From Phocaeicola sp. (lineage in GTDB: Bacteria > Bacteroidota > Bacteroidia > Bacteroidales > Bacteroidaceae): 12,333 bases of DNA. Shown here piece by piece: positions 8,389-12,333 of this stretch (positions are counted from its first letter, which is position 1; each line of letters starts with the position of its first letter). Under the pieces are notes generated by a model that had not been told where the DNA came from, did no database searches, and worked only from the letters and a program-made list of their open reading frames with translations. The position numbers and the translations under genes are program-made. The stretch spans positions 1-12,333 of the forward strand of contig JAHHQU010000064.1 in NCBI GenBank assembly GCA_020026225.1, in the 5' to 3' direction.

Positions 8389-9426
8389 ATGGCAAAAGTT
8401 TTAGTGGTAGCAACTTCTCGAAAGACTCGAGGCGGAATAACATCTGTTGTTAAGGCTCATGAACGGGGACAACAATGGAAAAAATATAATTGTAAATGGA
8501 TTGAAACCCATCGTGATGGAAATATTTTTGTAAAGTTGTGGTATTTTATTCGGGCCTTGGCTACTTTTCTGATCCAATTGCCGTTTTGTGATCTTGTGCA
8601 TATTCATTTTAGTGAATATAGCAGTGCTCGTCGTAAGAAAAGTTTCGTGTATTTGGCATGGTTGTTTCGGAAGAAGATTATTCTTCATTTTCACGCACCT
8701 AATCCGGATAATACTTATAAGAAGTACCCGCAATTCTATCAAAGAATATTTGCTAAAGGTGATTTAATCATTATGTTATCTGAGCGTTGGAGAACCGATT
8801 TGCTTAATACATTAAAAATTGCACCTGAAAAAGTACGGGTCGTCTTTAATCCGTGTCCCGAAGTGATTCCCGAACATGTTAGTAAACAAAAGTATGTACT
8901 TTATGCAGGAACTTTAAATCAGCGTAAGGGATATTTTGATTTGATAAAGGCTTTTTCTCAAATCGCATCGAAATACCCTGAGTGGAAGGTCATTTTTGCC
9001 GGTAATGGGGAAATAAATAATGCAGAGGAACTTGCTCGAGAATATCATGTCACAGATCAAATCGAATTTAGAGGTTGGGTTGCCGGCAGAGCTAAGGACT
9101 TATTGTTTAAGGAGTCATCTGTATTTTGTTTGCCGAGTTATGCCGAAGGTTTCCCAATGGCGGTGCTTGATGCATGGGCATACGGATTACCTGTTGTAAC
9201 GACGCCTGTGGGAGGAATTCCCGATATTGCAGATAATGGTAAAAATGTGTTGTTGTTCAATCCCGGAGACGTGGATGGTTTAGCCCGTTTGTTGGATCAG
9301 TTAATTGCAGATGAGCAATTACAACGCTCTTTGTCTCTTGCTTCGTTTGAAATGGCACATACCACATTTAATATTCAGACGATTAATTCTGAGATTGAGA
9401 AGTGTTATGCTTCTTTGTGCAAGTAA
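8389..9426 (+). CDS. Glycosyltransferase family 4 (GT-B fold)
   Basis: A complete 345-residue GT4 glycosyltransferase. The N-terminal strand KVLVVATS is followed by the glycine loop TRGGITSVV (13-21). HIHFSEYSSARRK (71-83) and LHFHAP (99-104) lie in the first domain. The second domain opens with YAGTLNQRKGYFDLIKAF (172-189) and contains the donor site SYAEGFPMAVLDAWAYGLPV, in which the usual E-x7-E reads E253-x7-D261, a conservative change. GGIPDIADNGKNVLLFNPGD follows. It starts 13 bases after the TAA that ends the possible relic upstream, and stops 4 bases before the glycosyltransferase stump at 9431. Sampled 60-base stretches here are only about 30-40% G+C, lower than the genes after 9591. 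The gene may be a late arrival that replaced an older glycosyltransferase. Confidence 0.92.
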   Translation: MAKVLVVATSRKTRGGITSVVKAHERGQQWKKYNCKWIETHRDGNIFVKLWYFIRALATFLIQLPFCDLVHIHFSEYSSARRKKSFVYLAWLFRKKIILHFHAPNPDNTYKKYPQFYQRIFAKGDLIIMLSERWRTDLLNTLKIAPEKVRVVFNPCPEVIPEHVSKQKYVLYAGTLNQRKGYFDLIKAFSQIASKYPEWKVIFAGNGEINNAEELAREYHVTDQIEFRGWVAGRAKDLLFKESSVFCLPSYAEGFPMAVLDAWAYGLPVVTTPVGGIPDIADNGKNVLLFNPGDVDGLARLLDQLIADEQLQRSLSLASFEMAHTTFNIQTINSEIEKCYASLCK

Positions 9427-9430
9427 ATAG

Positions 9431-9580
9431 AAGCGTATCTGCCGCCTGATTGAAGATAAAGATTGTTGGAAGACTCTTTCCGAGAATGCCTACACGTTGT
9501 CGCATGGGGCATTGTCGATCAATAATATGACTCAAGAGTTGGATTCGGTGTTTGAGCGGTTGAGTGGAATGCCGAGATAA
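9431..9580 (+). pseudogene. C-terminal remnant of a lost GT4 glycosyltransferase
   Basis: There is no usable start here, yet the frame directly after the in-frame TAG at 9428-9430 gives 49 codons ending in TAA (9578-9580). The peptide begins RLIEDKDCWKTLSENAYTLS and ends ELDSVFERLSGMPR. This is the standard closing helix pattern of GT4 enzymes; the intact protein encoded at 5218-6471 closes with LIEDKELAEHISEASYELAH in the corresponding place. The codons match the host style and contain no internal stop, so loss of the 5' part looks recent. The rest of the gene is absent: the sequence 5' of 9431 belongs to a different, complete glycosyltransferase. The nucleotide sequence differs from that other C-terminus, so this is not a local duplication. 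Confidence 0.75.
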
Positions 9581-9590
9581 ATTAATAGTT

Positions 9591-10361
9591 ATGAACGATA
9601 AGAACAGATTCAGAATCAATAATATCCATATTTCGAATACCAATCCGAAGGATGCATTCGAGAAGATTGTCGAATATGCCACTTCGGGACACGGCGGTTA
9701 TATTTGCGTGTCGAATTTGAGAATGGTACTGTATGCGGGCAAACATCCCGAATACGCCGATTTGATGGAGCATTCGTTGATGAACTTTCCCGACGGCAAA
9801 CCCTTGACTTGGTGTGGCCGTATGTGGGGTATAAAGAAGGTGCACCGAACTTGCGGCCCCGATTTTTTTGCGGCGACCTTGCGATCCGGCAATCAGCAGT
9901 TGAAACATTACTTGTTGGGTGATACGGAAGAGGTGATTCGTAAAATTGTCGAGAAGAATTCAAAGGAGACCAAATCGCAGATCGTGGGTGCGGAATCGTT
10001 GCCGTTTACCGATGTCGATAATTTCGATTATCGGGGAATTGCCGAACGTATAAAGGCTTCGGGTGCCAATGTCGTGTGGACGGCGATGCGAGCACCCAAA
10101 CAGGATCAGTTTAATCAGATTCTTTATAAGCATCTTCCCAATGTGGTCAGTATCGGTGTGGGACGTGCGTTCCGCATTTATATCAATGAGATAAAGGATG
10201 CCCCGAAGTGGACCAAAGAATTGGGCTTGTCGGGTCTGTTTATTTCGCGGGACGGATTTTTCAAGGATGTAAAATGGTACACCACTTCGCTTTTCCGATT
10301 GATGGGCTTTTTTGCGCAAATTCTCAAAAGACGAATGGGCGGTAAGAAGTATTACGAATAA
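9591..10361 (+). CDS. WecG/TagA/CpsF family glycosyltransferase (GT26)
   Basis: A 256-residue member of the GT26 family, which includes WecG (ManNAcA transferase) and TagA (ManNAc transferase); it adds a sugar to a lipid-linked intermediate, usually early in the chain. Family landmarks are YICVSNLRMV (37-46), NFPDGKPLTWCGRM (65-78) with D68 as the likely catalytic aspartate, HYLLGDTEE (106-114), APKQDQF (168-174) and SIGVGRAF (187-194). I chose the ATG at 9591: an earlier in-frame ATG at 9564 lies inside the preceding gene remnant and would add nine residues unlike the family. The C-terminal segment GLSGLFISRD replaces the usual GLEWLxR pattern, so this is a divergent member. Base composition is higher in G+C than in the preceding gene (one 60-base stretch, 9841-9900, is near 58%). 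The ATP-grasp gene follows after 17 bases. Confidence 0.88.
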   Translation: MNDKNRFRINNIHISNTNPKDAFEKIVEYATSGHGGYICVSNLRMVLYAGKHPEYADLMEHSLMNFPDGKPLTWCGRMWGIKKVHRTCGPDFFAATLRSGNQQLKHYLLGDTEEVIRKIVEKNSKETKSQIVGAESLPFTDVDNFDYRGIAERIKASGANVVWTAMRAPKQDQFNQILYKHLPNVVSIGVGRAFRIYINEIKDAPKWTKELGLSGLFISRDGFFKDVKWYTTSLFRLMGFFAQILKRRMGGKKYYE

Positions 10362-10378
10362 TCTGACGGTGTAAGTGT

Positions 10379-11551
10379 ATGATTAATATTTTACTGTTGG
10401 AGGGGCAGAACGGACAGGCTCCGTCCACGGCGCGGTCGCTTCATGATTTGGAGGTGAAGGTCTTCGCGATAACCGAGGGGCGTATTAATGCAGGTTATGC
10501 GTCGCGGTATATTGACAAGAAGATCGTATGCCCTCATTATGAGGAGTATGGTGCCGAATATAAGGCATTGTTGTTTGATTTCTTAAAACGGCAGGAGATT
10601 CACGCCATTATTCCGTTGGGCGATAAGAGTGCGCGTTTTTTAAGTTTGAACAAACCGGAAATCGAGTCCGAATTTCACACAACCTGTATCGTACAGGATT
10701 TTCCGCTGTTCGATCTGGCACAGAACAAGCAGAAACTGATGGCTTTGTGCGAGCAGTATGATCTGCCGCATCCCCGTACCCGAAAAATCGAGAACAGCGA
10801 GGCTTCCATTCGTCAGGCGGTGGATTATGTCGGATTTCCCGCGATGCTGAAACCCGATGTCGGAATGGGTGCTCGCGGAATTGTCTTGGTACATAATGAG
10901 GAGGAGATCCGTCAGAAGATTTCGGTTACGCTGGATGTTTGCAAGACGTGTACCCTGCAACAATTTATCAAGAATAATGGAATTTATTATAACGTGATGC
11001 TGTATCGTGATTTCGAGGGAAAAATCTTGAATCATACGATTATGCAGATTATGCGTTATTTCCCGATAAAGGGCGGTACGAGTTCTTATTGCAAGACGAT
11101 TGATGACGCCTATTTGGTGGAGATTTGTTCCAAGGTATTGGAGCATTTGAACTGGGTCGGTTTTGCCGATTTTGACATCATGCAGGAGGAGGGTAGCAAT
11201 GCTTTGAAAATTCTGGAGATTAATCCCCGAATTCCCGCATCGGTTCATTCTGCGTGTGTTTCGGGAGTCAATTTCCCGAAAATGATGGTCGAAGGGGCTT
11301 TGAATCTGCCGATCAAAACCTATCAATATCGTCCGGGCAAGGAGATCCGATTCTTCGGTCTTGATGTGATGTGGTTTTTGTTTTCGCCGGAGCGTTTCCG
11401 ATTTAAGCCGTCGTGGTTTAAATTCTGGGGTAAGAATGTGTATTATCAGGACGGATCGTTGAAAGATCCCTTTCCGATGCTGATGGGTTGTTTGGAAGGT
11501 GTGGTAAAATATATGAATCCGTCGTTTAGAAAAGCAAAATTGAAAAAATAA
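10379..11551 (+). CDS. ATP-grasp enzyme (carbamoyl-phosphate-synthase-like fold)
   Basis: A 390-residue ATP-grasp protein, of the class that uses ATP to activate a carboxylate as an acyl-phosphate and join it to an amine or similar nucleophile. Residues 1-115 form the pre-ATP-grasp domain (NILLLEG, PLGDKSARFL). The ATP-grasp core follows: LAQNKQKLM with K117, FPAMLKPDVGMGARGIVLV with K158 and the glycine-rich loop at 162-167, GFADFD at 261-266 and the metal-binding EINPR (E280, N282, R284). The C-terminal 80 residues are rich in F, W and K and may lie on the membrane. Such genes recur in Bacteroidota polysaccharide loci, but the substrate is generally unproven; attaching an amino acid to a glycan acid group is one guess. 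The stop overlaps the next start by one base (TAATG at 11549-11553). Confidence 0.87.
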   Translation: MINILLLEGQNGQAPSTARSLHDLEVKVFAITEGRINAGYASRYIDKKIVCPHYEEYGAEYKALLFDFLKRQEIHAIIPLGDKSARFLSLNKPEIESEFHTTCIVQDFPLFDLAQNKQKLMALCEQYDLPHPRTRKIENSEASIRQAVDYVGFPAMLKPDVGMGARGIVLVHNEEEIRQKISVTLDVCKTCTLQQFIKNNGIYYNVMLYRDFEGKILNHTIMQIMRYFPIKGGTSSYCKTIDDAYLVEICSKVLEHLNWVGFADFDIMQEEGSNALKILEINPRIPASVHSACVSGVNFPKMMVEGALNLPIKTYQYRPGKEIRFFGLDVMWFLFSPERFRFKPSWFKFWGKNVYYQDGSLKDPFPMLMGCLEGVVKYMNPSFRKAKLKK

Positions 11552-12291
11552 TGGGAACAACCAATTCTAAAAAGCGTGTAGTCTATGTCGATTACATGAA
11601 ATCGCTGGGTATGATGACCATCATTTGGGGACATATTATGCTGGTCGGTATTACGAATGCCGTCGTGTATGCGTTCCATATTCCGCTCTTTTTCTTTTTG
11701 AGCGGATTGATGTTCAAAAAGAGCAGATATCCGGATTTCGGTGTATTTTTCAAGAAAAGAGTCAAGTCGTTGCTTGTCCCCTATGTTATTTATTCGTTCC
11801 TTACATGGTGCGTTTGGGTAGGATATGCTTATTTAACTCATGCCCGGACGGAGAGTTATTTCATGCCGTTGTTGCAGACTTTTATTGCGCAGGGATCGGG
11901 TAATTTCTTGGTACATAACGTGCCTCTTTAGTTTGTGTCTTGTCTGTTTGTGCTTGAAATGATGTATTTCTTCATTGCAAAATTGCAGGGACAAATCAAG
12001 GCTGTCGTCTGTGTCGTGTGTGGTATCTTGGGTTATTTGATGACATTGGAAAATTCGTTTTTCGATTTCAGATTGTTGCCGTGGAGTATTGAGGTGGCAT
12101 TTGCCGCGATTCCGTTTTATGCCTTAGGCAATTATTTGGCCGAGCACTTCACGCATGAGAAGATGGTGGATACGATTCGTACGAATAAATTAGGGTCGCT
12201 GCTTGTGTTTGTGGTGTCGTTTGTCGGATTGGTGATGGGCGCATCGTTTAACGGAGCGATTTCGATGGGCAGCAACCATTTATGGGGGTAA
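11551..12291 (+). pseudogene. Acyltransferase-3 family membrane protein, broken by nonsense codon
   Basis: This begins as a normal acyltransferase-3 (OafA/fucose 4-O-acetylase-like) integral membrane protein that would acetylate a glycan. Landmarks are YVDYMKSLGMMTIIWGH (12-28) with D14 and H28, FHIPLFFFLSGLMF (42-55) and the KKRVKSLLVPY arginine region (68-78). After VPL (124-126) a TAG at 11929-11931 interrupts the frame. The same frame then stays open for 119 codons to a TAA at 12289-12291, continuing as FVSCLFVLEMMYFFIAK and further membrane helices through SMGSNHLWG. Relatives commonly have a Trp here (PLWFL), so one base change TGG to TAG explains the break. Two other genes in the window end in TAG, which argues against a recoded TAG. 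After 12291 all frames soon hit stops although coding-like pieces remain. Normal length would be about 320-350 residues, so the 3' end is also damaged or the sequence there is faulty. Confidence 0.75.
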
Positions 12292-12333
12292 AAACGAAAT
12301 GTAGTAAATTATAGATAGGGGATTAGAGGGTAA
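12292..12333 (+). other. Disrupted 3' continuation of the acyltransferase
   Basis: These last 42 bases follow the TAA that closes the acyltransferase frame. The same frame resumes with NVVNY (12298-12312) and then meets a TAG at 12316-12318. Shifted frames give IG (12315-12320) and GLEG (12320-12331), loosely like the membrane helix expected at this point in the family. This looks like coding sequence scrambled by small insertions or deletions, either decay or sequence error, rather than true intergenic DNA. Confidence 0.35.

Noticed and set aside
9564..9590. Upstream in-frame ATG giving a nine-residue longer GT26 protein
   Set aside because: This start lies inside the C-terminal remnant of another gene and adds residues foreign to the family; the ATG at 9591 gives the expected N-terminus.
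11929..11931. TAG as a recoded or read-through codon rather than a nonsense mutation
   Set aside because: Other genes here end normally in TAG (4066-4068 and 8215-8217), and no recoding signal is seen; a point mutation or sequence error is simpler.
1..12333. CRISPR array, tRNA, rRNA, transposase or toxin-antitoxin genes
   Set aside because: None seen on either strand: no regularly spaced repeats, no transposase-like frame and no small paired genes outside the polysaccharide set.

Overview
The window is a single-direction polysaccharide (capsule or O-antigen type) biosynthesis locus. It most likely comes from a gut-type Bacteroidota, probably a Bacteroidales member. The grounds are the gene set (EpsG-type polymerase, MOP flippase, ferredoxin/FrhB-like protein paired with a polysaccharide pyruvyl transferase, WecG/TagA/CpsF, ATP-grasp, acyltransferase 3), A/T-rich start regions without clear Shine-Dalgarno motifs, and tightly overlapping genes. 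The genus cannot be fixed from the sequence. All genes lie on the + strand.

Layout: 1-192 is a leader with no clear gene, possibly holding the tail of an upstream one. 193-2839 holds the assembly pair: a Wzy-like polymerase (EpsG family) and a Wzx-like flippase. 2836-5221 holds a ferredoxin-FrhB/FdhB-like protein and a polysaccharide pyruvyl transferase family protein, a pairing often seen in such loci. 5218-8217 is a run of overlapping genes: GT4 glycosyltransferase, hexapeptide-repeat O-acetyltransferase, GT4 glycosyltransferase. 8218-8388 has no intact gene but contains a possible coding relic. 8389-9426 is a third GT4 glycosyltransferase. 9431-9580 is the orphaned C-terminal 49 codons of a lost glycosyltransferase. 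9591-11551 holds a WecG/TagA/CpsF-type (GT26) glycosyltransferase and an ATP-grasp protein. 11551 to the window end is an acyltransferase-3 gene broken by an in-frame TAG and by a disrupted 3' end.

How it fits together: the glycosyltransferases would build a lipid-linked repeat unit at the cytoplasmic face. The acetyltransferase, the pyruvyl transferase family protein and perhaps the ATP-grasp protein would decorate it. Wzx would flip it and the EpsG-type protein would polymerise it. No initiating sugar-phosphate transferase, nucleotide-sugar synthesis gene or Wza/Wzc export gene is present, so these must lie elsewhere.

The strongest non-routine signals are scars of gene exchange. The glycosyltransferase stump at 9431-9580 sits directly against the stop of the preceding complete glycosyltransferase, where base composition also shifts, so it probably marks the edge of a swapped serotype cassette. 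The acyltransferase at the right end looks inactivated. I see no RNA gene, CRISPR array, insertion sequence or convincing promoter or terminator, and no clearly new system; the ferredoxin/FrhB-like protein is the least understood component.
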